Origin: CAYVVT01 sp964454335
GTDB taxonomy: Bacteria > Fidelibacterota > UBA8477 > JABMPR01
NCBI GenBank assembly: GCA_964454335.1
Contig: CAYVVT010000001.1
Location: 434,001-498,000 of the forward strand
Length of the DNA stretch: 64,000 bases
Reading direction: 5' to 3'
Shown in pieces: positions 43,988 to 52,768 of this stretch. Both the position numbers and the translations under genes were made by a program. Each line of letters opens with the position of its first letter. Position 1 is the stretch's first letter. The notes under the pieces were generated by a model that was given only the letters and a program-made list of their open reading frames with translations, did not search any database and was not told the origin of the DNA.

Positions 43988-46276
43988 TCAGCTATCCTGG
44001 CCTTTGGCCTCCAGTCCTTCGAGGATCTCTTCAGGTCTGACAGGCAGGTGGCGTATGCGGACTCCGCAGGCATTGAAGATGGCATTGGTCACAGCAGGAG
44101 CAGGGGCGTTGATGGGTATTTCAGCGACAGCCTTGGCGCCGAAGGGACCGGTAGGTTCGTGCGATTCGACAAAGCGAACCACCATCTCAGGCATATCGAT
44201 AGCCGTATAGATATGATAATTTAGAAAATCAGTATTCTGTGGTCGTCCCTCATCGTCAAAGGTCATGAACTCAGTCAGTGCCATACCCAGAGCCTGGGGG
44301 ATGGCGCCCTCAGCCTGACCTTCTGACATCTGGGGGTTGATGATCTGGCCGCAATCACTGATGGATACCACTTTTACGACCCGGACCAGGCCGGAGCGAG
44401 TGTCCACCTCGACCTCGGCAAAGGTGGCATTGAAGGGTGGCGGTGAATCATAGCTCATGTGCGAAGCGCTGGCCATGATCTGCTGCTGTTCTTCCGTATA
44501 GAATGCCTTCGTGCAGATCTCACCGTAGCTGAGTTCTGCCTTGGCCCCCTTCAGAACGTCACCCTCGAATTCAGCCAGGGGATCACCCAGCAGATTCCGG
44601 CCAGTCTCAAGGATGGATGCCCTGATCTGTTCTGCCGCTTTTTTCACTGCACCACCGGAGACATAGGTGGTACTCGACGCGTACGCGCCGGTATCGAAGG
44701 GAGTCATATCCGTATCTGATGAATAGATGATGATCTTCTCGAGATCCACCTCAAGGATCTCGGCAGCGATCTGTGACAGGGCCGTATCCGATCCGGTACC
44801 CAGGTCAGTGGCACCTACCTGCAGATTGAAACTGCCATCCTCGTTCAGCTTGATGAAAGCAGCGCCCATATCGATACCTGGGATCCCCGAACCCTGCCCG
44901 GCAATGGCCAGACCGACACCTCGTTTCAGATGACCATCCTGTTCAGATGATCTGATCTGATCCCAGCTGCTTAATTTCTGGCCCTGCTCCAGGCAGGCCT
45001 TCAGTTCAGTACTGTGCAGGATCTGCTCATGACCCTCGCGACCCTCACCCAGGATCCGGGCGATGGGCAGGTCGTCGCCGGTCTTGTGGATATTCTTGAG
45101 ACGCAGTTCCACGGGATCAATTCCCATTTCATGAGCGATCTCGTCCACCAGGCTCTCCAGGGGGAAGAAGGCCTGGGGTGAGCCATAACCCCGGTATGCG
45201 CCGGCGATGGGCAGGTTGGTATACACCGCATCACCGTTCACACGGTTATTGAGAGCATTGTATATGGACAGGCCTTTCTGTGCGGTCACGGACATGACGG
45301 TAAGGGCATGGGTGCCATAGGCACCGGAATTCTCCAGGATATCCATGTCGATGGCCTGGAAAAGACCATCCTCATCCACACCGATCCTCAAGGTTATTTT
45401 CTGGGGATGCCGGGTCCGGGCTGCATGGAATTCCTCCTCCCGGGTGTACATGATCCGGGCCGGACGGCCGGTCCTCATGGTCACCGCCGCAACCACTTCC
45501 TCATTCAGGATCTCCTGCTTTCCACCAAAACCACCGCCGATGCGAGGTTTGATCACCCGGATGCGTGAAACCGGTATGTCCAGTACTTCAGCCACGATTC
45601 GCCGAACATGGAAGGGAACCTGCGTGGAGGTCCTGATGATCAAGCGCTCATTGGCGTCCAGCCAGCTGATACTGATGTGCGGTTCAATATGGGCCTGTTG
45701 AACATAGGGTGTGCTGTATGTACCCTCAAAAACGTGTGCACTATCGGCGAGAGCCTGCTCAACATCACCATGCTGGGCCTCGATATGAGCGGCAATATTA
45801 TGCTGAGCGTCATGGATACCCTTCTTCGCCGGCTCCGGATGGATCTGTGTCCCGGCCGTTCTTGATTCCTCGGGATCCAGGATCAGTGGAAGGGCTTCAT
45901 AATCGACCTTCACGAGTTCCAGTGCTTCCTGCGCCGCTTCCGGAGTTTCCGCAGCGATGATGGCCACGCGATCACCCACGAAGCGGACGACCCTATCCAG
46001 CAGGGTGGTATCCCGTGGAGAAGGTTCGGGGTAACCCTGTCCAGCGGTGGTGTAATAGTGGGATTTGTAATCCTTGTGTGTCAGAACGGTAACCACGCCC
46101 TCGTGTGCCAGAGCCGCCGATGTGTCAATGCTCCGAATCCTGGCGTGGGCCCGGGGACTGTGCAGGATCTTCACATACAGCAGGTCCCGCATTTCCAAAT
46201 CATCAGCGAAGACCGGCTTGCCATGTGCAAGCGCACGGCCATCGACCCGAGCCGTCTTCTGGCCTATAGATCTCAT
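43988..46276 (-). CDS. Xanthine dehydrogenase-type molybdopterin-binding subunit 1
   Basis: 762 residues. It is the large subunit of a xanthine oxidase-family hydroxylase, which adds water-derived oxygen to purine or similar rings. Seen: IGGGFGGKQEIL of the Mo-cofactor site, YRGYGSPQAFFPLE, ATDLGTGSDTALSQIAAEIL, and the catalytic Glu region GPFGAKAVAEIPIN with Ala where xanthine dehydrogenase has Gly. Its ATG overlaps the stop of the 2Fe-2S subunit, and the FAD subunit lies before that, so a full three-subunit enzyme is encoded. A second large subunit (61253-63535) is about as long but clearly different. Substrate specificity cannot be assigned; purine context makes xanthine or hypoxanthine likely. 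Confidence 0.92.
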   Translation of the reverse strand: MRSIGQKTARVDGRALAHGKPVFADDLEMRDLLYVKILHSPRAHARIRSIDTSAALAHEGVVTVLTHKDYKSHYYTTAGQGYPEPSPRDTTLLDRVVRFVGDRVAIIAAETPEAAQEALELVKVDYEALPLILDPEESRTAGTQIHPEPAKKGIHDAQHNIAAHIEAQHGDVEQALADSAHVFEGTYSTPYVQQAHIEPHISISWLDANERLIIRTSTQVPFHVRRIVAEVLDIPVSRIRVIKPRIGGGFGGKQEILNEEVVAAVTMRTGRPARIMYTREEEFHAARTRHPQKITLRIGVDEDGLFQAIDMDILENSGAYGTHALTVMSVTAQKGLSIYNALNNRVNGDAVYTNLPIAGAYRGYGSPQAFFPLESLVDEIAHEMGIDPVELRLKNIHKTGDDLPIARILGEGREGHEQILHSTELKACLEQGQKLSSWDQIRSSEQDGHLKRGVGLAIAGQGSGIPGIDMGAAFIKLNEDGSFNLQVGATDLGTGSDTALSQIAAEILEVDLEKIIIYSSDTDMTPFDTGAYASSTTYVSGGAVKKAAEQIRASILETGRNLLGDPLAEFEGDVLKGAKAELSYGEICTKAFYTEEQQQIMASASHMSYDSPPPFNATFAEVEVDTRSGLVRVVKVVSISDCGQIINPQMSEGQAEGAIPQALGMALTEFMTFDDEGRPQNTDFLNYHIYTAIDMPEMVVRFVESHEPTGPFGAKAVAEIPINAPAPAVTNAIFNACGVRIRHLPVRPEEILEGLEAKGQDS

Positions 46277-46722
46277 GATCCCTGCTCCAGGGCTGCCTTG
46301 ACAGGTTTCAGATACCCGGTGCAGCGACAGAGGTTGCCGGCCAGGCTGTCTCTGACGCTTTCAGCCGATAACGGTTCACCCGATCGTTGCAAGGCGGTAA
46401 GCGAGACGAGCATGCCCGGAGTGCAATAGCCGCACTGGATGGCGCCCTCACTGATGAATGACTCCTGTAGTTTCCGGGTCTCGCTTGATCCGTTCAGGCC
46501 TTCGAGAGTCTCGACACGCTTGCCCTGGATACTGTGCAAGAGCAACAAACAGGCATTATAGCACCGGTCATCCACCAGGATGCTGCAGGTACCGCACTCG
46601 CCCTTGTCACAGCCTTGTTTGACACTGAAGAATGCCTCTGAACGCAGAAACTCAAGCACCGTCATTCCAGGATGGGCATCGGTCTCGACAGCTTTGCCAT
46701 TGAGCTGAAAGCTTATCCGCAT
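46273..46722 (-). CDS. Xanthine dehydrogenase-type 2Fe-2S subunit 1
   Basis: 149 residues with two 2Fe-2S clusters. The plant-ferredoxin-type site is GCDKGECGTCSILVDD with a later Cys in NACLLLL. The second site is QCGYCTPGML with NLCRCTGYLKP. It passes electrons from the Mo site to FAD. The gene overlaps the FAD subunit end by ten bases and the Mo subunit start by four, typical of a translationally coupled hydroxylase operon. Confidence 0.95.
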   Translation of the reverse strand: MRISFQLNGKAVETDAHPGMTVLEFLRSEAFFSVKQGCDKGECGTCSILVDDRCYNACLLLLHSIQGKRVETLEGLNGSSETRKLQESFISEGAIQCGYCTPGMLVSLTALQRSGEPLSAESVRDSLAGNLCRCTGYLKPVKAALEQGS

Positions 46723-47471
46723 AAGGACTCCTGCAGTTCGGAAAGCGTCTTGAGGATAAGCTTATGCTTGTATTCGATAGAGCCATAATGATCTGTCACC
46801 AGCTCCTTGCTGAGGATCCCGGCAGCGGTCTTGATGTCCTCGGGGGTTGGTTCACAGGAAAATTCCAGCGAGTGAATGGAGTTGAGCCTGCCACCGAGTG
46901 AAACACGCAAAGCCTGTCCCCTGCGGTTGGCCACGAGAATGAGAAAGGCCGGAGCAGAAGGCAGTAGAGCGAATCGCCGGATCCTGCTGTCTCTCAGATC
47001 CTCGGTTTCGACCTGCACCGCATCGATGATGCCCTTGCCGTCCCAGTTGTGGATCAGGACCGGTTCCGACTCGGCCAGCAGCAATCTGGCCTGGACAGCA
47101 TGGAGATAGATATTCAATTCAGAATCGGGTCGACTGTGACCGATCTCGCCACCGAGTTGACGCTGGTTGCGAATATTCTTCGAAAAACATGATTGACGTG
47201 CAGCCTCGGCGAGTTCTGCAGGCTTTCCAGCATGAAAATGTTCGATGATCTCCTGCAGACTGAGACCTGCACCAAGCTTTAAGAATTCATTGGTCTGCTG
47301 GATGTCTCGGCTCACCAGGGTGGATACGTCCACCAAGATCCTGGTCTCCGGGTTCTGCTCAGTGTTCATGTAACTCCCGCCGGCCAAGATCGCTGCCCCT
47401 GGCTTCTGCAGAGCAGCCAGCGCTTGGGCGAAGTCGGGAGGCGACAGGATCTGTTCAATGGAAGACCACAT
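46713..47471 (-). CDS. Xanthine dehydrogenase-type FAD-binding subunit 1 (YgfM-like)
   Basis: 252 residues from the ATG at 47471, next to the stop of the deaminase gene. It belongs to the CO-dehydrogenase/xanthine-dehydrogenase FAD subunit family: LAGGSYMNTEQN is a version of the pyrophosphate-binding AGGTDL motif, and IRNQRQLGGEIGHSRPDSEL replaces the usual R..ATLGGN...P.. block. It is shorter than the second FAD subunit at 52769-53611 and more like YgfM in length. It would carry electrons to NAD+ or another acceptor. Confidence 0.88.
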   Translation of the reverse strand: MWSSIEQILSPPDFAQALAALQKPGAAILAGGSYMNTEQNPETRILVDVSTLVSRDIQQTNEFLKLGAGLSLQEIIEHFHAGKPAELAEAARQSCFSKNIRNQRQLGGEIGHSRPDSELNIYLHAVQARLLLAESEPVLIHNWDGKGIIDAVQVETEDLRDSRIRRFALLPSAPAFLILVANRRGQALRVSLGGRLNSIHSLEFSCEPTPEDIKTAAGILSKELVTDHYGSIEYKHKLILKTLSELQESLCG

Positions 47472-47472
47472 A

Positions 47473-48870
47473 TCAATCCTTCTGCAGGTAATCCAGTCCT
47501 GTGCGTTCTGCGGCCTGTGCCAGGATGGCGCCACTTATGCGGTTATGCTGTGCGGTGAGCTGCTCCAGGTCCTGGGGAAGATGTCCGTTCTCGATAAGGA
47601 TCCGACCCTCCACGATGAGGTGATCTACGGGACCGCTGCGGGTAGTGAAGACAAGTGAGGCAATGGGATCTGATAGACTGCCAGCCTGTTGTACAGTGTT
47701 CATGTTGAACAGTGCCAGATCAGCGCGTTTACCCACTTCAAGACTCCCGATATCATCCCGACCCAGAACCGCGGCACCACCCCGGGTAGCCATTCTGAGT
47801 ACTTCCCGAGCATTCAGCCAGTATTCCTGCGGGCGCATACGGGATAGGAGTACGGCGTTACGCATCTCCAGCAGCATGTCGCTGGAATCGTTCGAGGCGC
47901 TACCGTCCACAGCCAGACTGACGTTCACCCTGGCATCCAGCATCTCACGGACGGGTGCGATCCCCGAGCCCAGCCGCATATTTGAACTGGGACAATGGCT
48001 GATCCCGACGCCTGCATGACCCATTCTGGCAATATCATCATCGCTAACGTGGACGCTGTGGGCATACCACGCGTTCCCGTTGAGCCATCCCAGGCTGCGG
48101 GCGTAGTCCACCGGCCGCATACCGAAGTGCTGCATGCAGAATTGTTCTTCGTCCAGGGTCTCAGCCAGGTGGGTGTGCATCTTGAGATCGTTCTCAGTCG
48201 CATACTTGGCAGTCCAGCGCATGAGATCGGCGGTTACCGAGAATGGAGAACAGGGTGCCAGAGCGATGGAGGTCATGGCTCCGGGTCCTGAATCATGATA
48301 GCGATCCACCAGCCGCTTTACATCTGCCTGGATGACAGATTCTTCCTGGATCACATCATCGGGGGGCAGACCGCCGGATGACTGGCCCAGTGACATGGAG
48401 CCTCGAGTGGGGTGAAAGCGCAGACCCAGTTCACTAGCGGCTCTGATCTCGATATCGATAAGTTCAGGACCGGCCTTCTCAGGAAAGAGATACAGATGGT
48501 CTGAACTGGTGGTCACACCACTTTGCATCAGCTCCAGCATTGCGATCCGGGAACTGACGTCGAAAGCTTCAGCATCCAATTCGCGCCAGACCTCATAATG
48601 GTGCTTCAGCCAGGGAAAGAGCTCCTCATTCTGCATCAAGGGGATATTGCGGGTGAGAGTCTGGTAAAAATGGTGGTGGGTATTGATCAGTCCGGGAATG
48701 ACAAGCATACCACCAGCATCAATGACCTTTTCAGCGTTAAACGTGACCTCTCCGGGACCAATGGAACTCACATAACCATTTTCAACAAGGATATGACCAC
48801 CACTGAATTCCTCTGATGAATCATTCAGAGTAGCGACACACAGTGGGTTCTTTATTAGTATTGAGGACAT
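47473..48870 (-). CDS. 8-oxoguanine deaminase-like amidohydrolase
   Basis: 465 residues of the amidohydrolase superfamily. Metal ligands are visible in NTHHHFYQT, MHTHLAETLDEE, AHSVHV and the Asp of VDGSASND. The blocks GVTTSSDHLYLFPE, RFHPTRGSMSLGQSSGGLPP and CPSSNMRLGSGIAPVREM match the characterised 8-oxoguanine deaminase branch (Pa0142 type), which turns 8-oxoguanine into urate. This fits the purine cluster. The S23 element lies directly upstream (48931-49504), separating this gene from ygfK. It may have its own promoter for that reason. Confidence 0.9.
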   Translation of the reverse strand: MSSILIKNPLCVATLNDSSEEFSGGHILVENGYVSSIGPGEVTFNAEKVIDAGGMLVIPGLINTHHHFYQTLTRNIPLMQNEELFPWLKHHYEVWRELDAEAFDVSSRIAMLELMQSGVTTSSDHLYLFPEKAGPELIDIEIRAASELGLRFHPTRGSMSLGQSSGGLPPDDVIQEESVIQADVKRLVDRYHDSGPGAMTSIALAPCSPFSVTADLMRWTAKYATENDLKMHTHLAETLDEEQFCMQHFGMRPVDYARSLGWLNGNAWYAHSVHVSDDDIARMGHAGVGISHCPSSNMRLGSGIAPVREMLDARVNVSLAVDGSASNDSSDMLLEMRNAVLLSRMRPQEYWLNAREVLRMATRGGAAVLGRDDIGSLEVGKRADLALFNMNTVQQAGSLSDPIASLVFTTRSGPVDHLIVEGRILIENGHLPQDLEQLTAQHNRISGAILAQAAERTGLDYLQKD

Positions 48871-48930
48871 CTGTTACTCGAGCAGGTTAACAGCTTGGGG
48901 TTGGGGCAGAGGGATCTGTGTTATACTTCC

Positions 48931-49504
48931 GGGAAATTTGAAACTTGAAATTTGAGTTCTTGGATAAAGTACCGATGTGATGATGTCATTCATTGTGTGA
49001 TGGAAAGTCGTTGGTGTGTAATATTCTCTATGGTGCATCAGGCTGATTATCGCGTTTTATTGATGAATCCATTTAATTTAGGCCCCAATTCGTTAACAAT
49101 CCGCCGAAATTCCGCCTCTTCCTTCTCGCTTAGCAGACTCCTTCTTGAGGCTTTCTCGAGCCAGGTTTTGGTTTCTTCGAACGAACCACGAGCGTAGCGA
49201 TAGAATCGGCGCCGATCAGCATAGGTATAGCGGCCGAATCCTTCAGCCAAATTTGCGGACACACTATCCGCAGACCGGATCATCTGGTAACCTATTGTTT
49301 TTCTTGCCTTCCAATCCAATTTGTCAAATAGGTTCCAAATCAGATCAGCCAACTCTTCAGATAAGCGAAACACATCCAGTTGCTAGATTGTCTTCATTTC
49401 TAACTCCGATTTGGTTGCTTTTTATAGTTGTGGAGGGTGGTCTTCGATAAAATGTAGCTGAAACTAAGCCCAACTCAAATTTCCAATTTCAAGTTTCAAA
49501 TTCG
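48931..49504. mobile_element. Small four-helix-bundle (S23) element bounded by inverted repeats
   Basis: The left end (48931-48958) reads GGGAAATTTG then AAACTTGAAATTTGAGTT. The right end (49472-49504) reads AACTCAAATTTCC then AATTTCAAGTTTCAAATTCG. They are inverted copies apart from a 7-nt insertion in the right end. Between them lies one gene, the S23 family protein. The element is inserted in the otherwise tightly packed purine operon, 6 nt from the ygfK stop. The end sequence also begins the dispersed repeats at about 8266, 9929, 10379 and 15420. Confidence 0.55.
49047..49373 (-). CDS. Four-helix-bundle protein (S23/IVS family), N-terminus interrupted by TAG
   Basis: 108 residues from a GTG. 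The SADSVSANLAEGFGRY block followed by RFYRYARGSFEETKTWL is the signature of the S23 four-helix-bundle family, found in 23S rRNA intervening sequences and in accessory genes of retroelements. The natural start is probably the ATG at 49397, which has CGGAG upstream and gives MKTI, then TAG at 49385-49383, then QLDVFRLSEEL, which matches the family's usual N-terminus. So the gene either carries a nonsense mutation at codon 5 or starts at the internal GTG. It lies within an element with terminal inverted repeats. Its function is unknown. Confidence 0.75.
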   Translation of the reverse strand: MFRLSEELADLIWNLFDKLDWKARKTIGYQMIRSADSVSANLAEGFGRYTYADRRRFYRYARGSFEETKTWLEKASRRSLLSEKEEAEFRRIVNELGPKLNGFINKTR

Positions 49505-49509
49505 ATAAT

Positions 49510-52500
49510 TCACGTATTACTCCTGAAAACCGGAATTTTCATCAGACTCTCATAAAGCATAGTCATGCGGGCTGCTCTTGACGTTTCAATGACCGAATTC
49601 TCAGATGATAGTGTTACCTCCAGAACCTCATGAGTTGACTTGTCCAGGATACAGGATCCAGTCTCACACTCGAATCGATAACCTCTAGGCACAAATTCGA
49701 GTTTGTACTCCATGTCCGCCTCTTTAAGTATTAGAGCTTTTTCTGTGAGGTGATATCCTGATTCTGACTCTACATATGACGTCCTACTCAGGTGGAATCG
49801 TGGTTTATCCAGATAGGGATCACCAGATGTAGGGCAGAAAGTCGTACAATTCCCACATTCATTGCAGAGATCAGCGATGTTGAGTACCTGGGAATTCTGC
49901 TCAATGTTCAGTTCACCGCTTGCCTGGATCTCCAATTCGCCATTCTTACGACTGATCGTATGGATCGTGAAGCTGCGGGGTTCACTCAGATAGGTAATGT
50001 TGGCCATATTGGGACAGACGCCAACACATACACTGCAGAAATCATCACAATACAGACAGCGCCTGGCCTCCTGGATCGCCTCTTCTTCAGATCCCAACTC
50101 AAAATGCTCACCTGGCAGCAGGGGAATGATCTCACGCTTGGCGGCCTGGATCCGGAAATCACGCAGAGAAAGATCCTTCTCCGTGTGCCCTGTGAAAGGA
50201 CCTTTGTAACCCATGATGGAACGAGCTGCACGATGTCCGTCCCCGATGGCATCGACGATACTGGCAGCCCCCCGCACCGCGTCGCCGCCGGCAAAGACAT
50301 TGTCCAAGGTGGTTTCACCCGTGACGGCATCCACTTCCAGGTTCTTGTCGGGGAGAAAGTCAAGCTCAAGCACCTGTCCTACCGCCGGGATTATGGTCGA
50401 TGCTGCTTCCATGTGTTCGGTATCGGGAATGGGCACCGGCCGGCGGCGGCCGTCGGCGTCCGGTTCACCCAGTTCGACCTGACAACAACGCAAAGCAGTG
50501 AGCTTCCCATCCTCTGCAATAGCTTCCAGCGGCATGACCTGCTCAATGAGGAGCACCCCTTCAGCCTGTGCTTCACGGATCTCATCCTGGTCCGCGGGCA
50601 TTTCACGCCGACTCCGCCGGTACAGAATGACGATCTCCGCATTTGGATGTGCCATCCGGCGGGCGGTGCGGGCGGCGTCCATGGCGGTGTTACCACCCCC
50701 GATGATCGCGACACGGTCACCAAGCTCAAAGGCCTCTCCGGTCTTTACCCGGGACAGGAACTCCAGCGGATCCAGGACCTGGGGCAAATCCTCGCCGGGA
50801 ATGCCCAGCCTGCGGGAACCCTGGGCGCCGATACCAAGAAAGATCGAGTCAAAATCATTCCGCAACTGACGGAAACGCCTGGTGGAGACCTTCTCACCGA
50901 AGTGGAATTCCACACCAAGCTTTCGAGTAATTTCATAATCCAGATGAATAACTTCGTCAGGAAGGCGGAACGTGGGCAGTGCCAGGCTGGTCATGCCTCC
51001 GGCATTCTCCCGGGCCTCGAAAACCTCAACGTGACAGCCGTCCCGAGCCAGAAAGTACGCAGCCGATAATCCGGCCGGACCGGCACCGATGACGGCCACT
51101 CGCCAGTCCTTTTCTTTTTGCACCCCCACCTGCGCCCGCTGCTCCTCATGCACACTGGCAAAGCGCTTGATCTCCCGGATCTGTACCGGCTGGTCATAAT
51201 TGTTCCGCGTACACTTCAACATACATAGATGATCACAGACATAGCCGGTGACACCGGGCATCGCGTTGGTATCGAGAATGGTCTCATAGGCAGCTTTAAA
51301 ATCTCCCTGAGCCGTGTGATAGATATAGCCCGGGATATCCTGTCCGGCAGTGCAGCTGTCAATGCAGGGCGCATGGATACAGTCAAATTCTCCCAGTTCC
51401 CTGTCCGTTTTAATATCCTCGAAAGGCAGCTGGTGCTGGCGATAGGCATTCTCGCCAGTGATGCCAGCAGAATACTCCTTCAGGTTATGGAAGGCCGCCT
51501 GTTGAACATTGTCACCTATCCCTGAGCGTTTCAGGATGAAGGTATCCAGACCCGCAGCCGACACAGATTTCATAGCTGAGCTGTGGTTCTGGAAATATTG
51601 ATGTAGCCGTGTGTAACCACCGGGTTTCAGCAGGTCGGTACAGGTTGTGACCGGCCCCAGTCCTGCTGCCAGAACATCGGATACGTTGAACGCATCCGCA
51701 CCGGCGCAGAAACTCAGGTCGAGCTCACCATCGAACTCCCGCTGGAGTTTTTCAGCAACCCTGATGCTGATGGGATGCAGTACTCGACCGCTCAGATAGG
51801 ACATCTTCTCCTCAGCGGGGAACACCGAACGCTGATTCTCAACCTCCAATGTATTGGTGAGTTTAAGACTAAAAACGACGCCCTCATCCACAGCCAGGGA
51901 ACGCAAGCGCTGGATCATCCCCACAGCATCTCCATATTTCAGATCATGCTCGAAGGCCTCATCGGGAACACGAATGTGCTCATGACCAAGGTCCGCATGC
52001 AGGACCTGTCTCAAGGCCGTTGGTCCCAGCAGGGTTGGATTCAATTTTACCGCGGTATGCAGATGGCGGTCCTGGATCAGGTATGAGGCGATCTTTTCGA
52101 TCTCGTCCGGTGGACAGCCGTGCATGGTGGACAGCGTGATGTTATCACTCATCCTGGTGGAGATATCCAGGTCTCCAACCGCCGGGTATAAGTGTTCAAT
52201 TTCCTTGAGCAGCACAGTCAGCCTGTCCTGCCCGTTTTCCATCAGGTCGAAGAATTCCTGGACATTGGGCTTGAGGATACCTTCCATGTCGTATCCGACA
52301 CTCATGTTGAAGATCACACCGGGACCGTTACTCGACGAGGTATCCCAGCCGAATCGTTGTCTCAGGATATGGATAAGGATCCAGGCCTTCAGGTATTCGT
52401 CATAAGAATCCCGGACCTTGAGTTCCTGGGACCATTCGCAGTTGTAGCCTTCGTCAGGCATGTCAATACAGGGTTTGCTGATCTCCAGTTCATCCAGGGT

Positions 52501-52761
52501 CTGGACTGTCTTGAGTTCCATGTAGCGTGCACCGCAGAGCCATGACGCTATAATGTTGGCGGCAAGCTGAGTGTGGGGACCGGCTGCCACTCCAATCGGG
52601 GATTCTAGCAGTTGGTCGAATCGCTGCATCTGGAATTCAGGATGTTGTCCGGGATTGAAGAACAGATCCTCGGGAATGTGGAAGATGTTCCGTTCTTCCA
52701 GATCGCCCAGGATCCAATTGAGTAGATGCGATAGCGATGGCGGGTGGAAACGGTCGGACAT
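49510..52761 (-). CDS. ygfK: YgfK-like multidomain oxidoreductase (purine ring-opening / selenate reductase-type subunit)
   Basis: 1083 residues from the ATG at 52761; longer upstream frames are not supported. The layout matches E. coli YgfK throughout. A dihydroorotate dehydrogenase-like TIM barrel (about 1-420) has GVAAGPHTQLAANII, KTVQTLDELEISKPCID, NMSVGYDMEGI and LSTMHGCPPDEIE. A GltD-like NAD(P)/FAD region follows with GAGPAGLSAAYFLARD and IIGGGNTAMDAART. Then come ferredoxin-type clusters CDDFCSVCVGVCPN and CNECGNCTTFCPTSGDP. In recent work YgfK-type proteins were linked to anaerobic urate breakdown, probably a reductive step. The older name refers to selenate reductase. It lies 7 nt after the FAD subunit gene. 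Confidence 0.93.
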   Translation of the reverse strand: MSDRFHPPSLSHLLNWILGDLEERNIFHIPEDLFFNPGQHPEFQMQRFDQLLESPIGVAAGPHTQLAANIIASWLCGARYMELKTVQTLDELEISKPCIDMPDEGYNCEWSQELKVRDSYDEYLKAWILIHILRQRFGWDTSSSNGPGVIFNMSVGYDMEGILKPNVQEFFDLMENGQDRLTVLLKEIEHLYPAVGDLDISTRMSDNITLSTMHGCPPDEIEKIASYLIQDRHLHTAVKLNPTLLGPTALRQVLHADLGHEHIRVPDEAFEHDLKYGDAVGMIQRLRSLAVDEGVVFSLKLTNTLEVENQRSVFPAEEKMSYLSGRVLHPISIRVAEKLQREFDGELDLSFCAGADAFNVSDVLAAGLGPVTTCTDLLKPGGYTRLHQYFQNHSSAMKSVSAAGLDTFILKRSGIGDNVQQAAFHNLKEYSAGITGENAYRQHQLPFEDIKTDRELGEFDCIHAPCIDSCTAGQDIPGYIYHTAQGDFKAAYETILDTNAMPGVTGYVCDHLCMLKCTRNNYDQPVQIREIKRFASVHEEQRAQVGVQKEKDWRVAVIGAGPAGLSAAYFLARDGCHVEVFEARENAGGMTSLALPTFRLPDEVIHLDYEITRKLGVEFHFGEKVSTRRFRQLRNDFDSIFLGIGAQGSRRLGIPGEDLPQVLDPLEFLSRVKTGEAFELGDRVAIIGGGNTAMDAARTARRMAHPNAEIVILYRRSRREMPADQDEIREAQAEGVLLIEQVMPLEAIAEDGKLTALRCCQVELGEPDADGRRRPVPIPDTEHMEAASTIIPAVGQVLELDFLPDKNLEVDAVTGETTLDNVFAGGDAVRGAASIVDAIGDGHRAARSIMGYKGPFTGHTEKDLSLRDFRIQAAKREIIPLLPGEHFELGSEEEAIQEARRCLYCDDFCSVCVGVCPNMANITYLSEPRSFTIHTISRKNGELEIQASGELNIEQNSQVLNIADLCNECGNCTTFCPTSGDPYLDKPRFHLSRTSYVESESGYHLTEKALILKEADMEYKLEFVPRGYRFECETGSCILDKSTHEVLEVTLSSENSVIETSRAARMTMLYESLMKIPVFRSNT

Positions 52762-52768
52762 GACAGAC

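Noticed and set aside
49792..51069. A 425-codon plus-strand frame.
   Set aside because: It is antisense to ygfK, whose domains and motifs are fully conserved. The frame has no recognisable domain.
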